In this document: positions 12,597 through 13,208 of the stretch, one piece after another
Position numbering within the stretch: position 1 is the stretch's first letter
Layout: each line of letters opens with the position of its first letter
From: Actinomycetes bacterium
GTDB taxonomy: Bacteria > Actinomycetota > Actinomycetes > Actinomycetales > Cellulomonadaceae
Direction: 5' to 3'
Length of the DNA: 13,208 bases
Assembly: GCA_023424135.1 (NCBI GenBank)
Contig: JAFAEH010000211.1
Span: forward strand, 1 to 13,208
Notes under the pieces: model-generated
What the model was told of the DNA's origin: nothing
The model's input: the letters and a program-made list of their open reading frames with translations, nothing else
The model's database searches: none
Program-made: the position numbers and the translations under genes

Positions 12597-13208
12597 ACGG
12601 GACCTGGGTCGACGGCCCGCTCGTGCTCGTCGTCGTCGGCGCCGCGCTCGTCCTGGCCTGGCTCGTGTGGGTGCAGGCGACGCGCCTGGACCGCCTGCAC
12701 CGCAAGGTGGGCGCGTCCCGTGCGGTCGTCGAGGCGCAGCTCGTGCGCCGCGCGACGGTCGCCGCCGAGCTGGCGACCAGCGGCCTGCTCGACCCGGCGA
12801 GCTCGGTCGTCGTCGGCGAGGCCGCGCGCGCATCGCTCGTCGCGAGCGGGGACGGGCGCGACGTCCCCTCCTCGGGGCTGCTGCCGCCCGACCTGCGCGC
12901 GCTCGTCGGCGGTGCCGCGTCCTCGGGGGACCTGCCGGACCGCGGCCAGGTCGAGAGCGACCTCACCGCCACGCTGGACGAGGTCCTCGACGACCGCGAC
13001 GAGGTGGCCGCGCTCGCGGCGGACCCCGTCGGTGAACCGCTGATCGAGGAGCTCGCCGCCGCCTGGTACCGCGTGCAGCTCGCACGCCGGTTCCACAACG
13101 AGGCGGTCGCGCAGACGCAACGCGTGCGCCGCGGTGCGGTCGTGCGGCTGCTGCGCCTGGCCGGGCGCGCGCCCGAGCCGCGCACGCTCGAGCTCGACGA
13201 CGCGTGGC
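12593..13208 (+). CDS. Membrane-anchored LemA-like protein of the PIM operon, 3'-truncated
   Basis: The GTG at 12593 overlaps the pimA stop as GTGA, and the frame stays open to the window end, giving at least 205 residues. Residues about 8-27 form one transmembrane helix, and the short N-terminus before it suggests an N-out, C-in or signal-anchor layout. A helical region follows (RLDRLHRKVGASRAVVEAQL, about 32-51), then an acidic, Gly/Ser-rich middle. A second helical block, AAWYRVQLARRFHNEAVAQT (about 156-175), resembles the ARRFYNEAV segment of LemA-family proteins. LemA function is unknown. The mycobacterial gene at this position, Rv2609c, encodes a membrane protein with a NUDIX domain; since the gene is cut here, a further C-terminal domain cannot be excluded. 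Codon bias matches the neighbours and supports real coding. Confidence 0.8.
   Translation, partial: MNGTWVDGPLVLVVVGAALVLAWLVWVQATRLDRLHRKVGASRAVVEAQLVRRATVAAELATSGLLDPASSVVVGEAARASLVASGDGRDVPSSGLLPPDLRALVGGAASSGDLPDRGQVESDLTATLDEVLDDRDEVAALAADPVGEPLIEELAAAWYRVQLARRFHNEAVAQTQRVRRGAVVRLLRLAGRAPEPRTLELDDAW

Noticed and set aside
11025..12833. 602-residue minus-strand open frame opposite patA, pimA and the LemA-like gene
   Set aside because: Same artefact: it overlaps three supported genes and has biased composition with no recognisable family.
1..13208. CRISPR arrays, insertion sequences, transposases, toxin-antitoxin or defence genes
   Set aside because: No regularly spaced repeats, no terminal inverted repeats around a transposase, and no recognisable defence or toxin family in any frame.

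Overview
The window is very GC-rich DNA, with strong G/C bias at third codon positions and frequent GTG starts. Its gene content is actinobacterial: a phosphatidylinositol mannoside (PIM) operon, a two-domain NAD+ synthase whose catalytic residues fall at the mycobacterial positions, and an SsgA/SsgB-like protein. A micrococcalean of Cellulomonas type fits best, but that placement is an inference from family resemblance and gene order. I see no mobile element, CRISPR array or plasmid/phage gene, and base composition looks even throughout. It reads as ordinary chromosome.

Left part (1-1546). The window opens inside a membrane protein of the lysylphosphatidylglycerol synthase transmembrane (UPF0104/YbhN) family. 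Convergent to it is a minus-strand tRNA cluster, read in the order Gly(GCC), Cys(GCA), Val(GAC), ending in a strong hairpin that also lies just after the membrane gene.

Middle part (1590-4800). A divergent promoter region leads into a two-gene folate pair, aminodeoxychorismate synthase component I (pabB-like) and aminodeoxychorismate lyase (pabC-like). Together they would turn chorismate into 4-aminobenzoate, given a glutaminase partner encoded elsewhere. Convergent to them is a small SsgA-family cell-division/sporulation regulator gene with a near-perfect Shine-Dalgarno. Its roughly 350-bp upstream region holds short repeats and the promoter of a second valine tRNA, Val(CAC), on the plus strand. 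The two valine tRNAs are close relatives in inverted orientation about 3.4 kb apart.

Right part (4928-13208). All genes are on the plus strand: nadE (glutamine-dependent NAD+ synthase), then thrS, a HIT-family hydrolase/phosphorylase, a CDP-alcohol phosphatidyltransferase (pgsA-like phosphatidylinositol phosphate synthase), a PIM acyltransferase (patA-like), pimA, and a membrane-anchored LemA-like gene cut by the window end. From thrS to the end the genes are 3-7 nt apart or overlap by 4 nt (ATGA/GTGA), the layout of one operon with translational coupling. pgsA, pimA and patA are successive steps of PIM synthesis: the phosphatidylinositol precursor, the first mannose, then acylation. This order matches the known thrS-HIT-pgsA-patA-pimA block of mycobacteria (Rv2613c-Rv2610c region).

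I found no convincing undescribed system. The points most worth a second look are the SsgB-like gene with its phased upstream repeats, the LemA-like gene at the end of the PIM operon, the shared promoter 11-mer before pabB and thrS (with a possible leaderless pabB), and the inverted valine tRNA pair.
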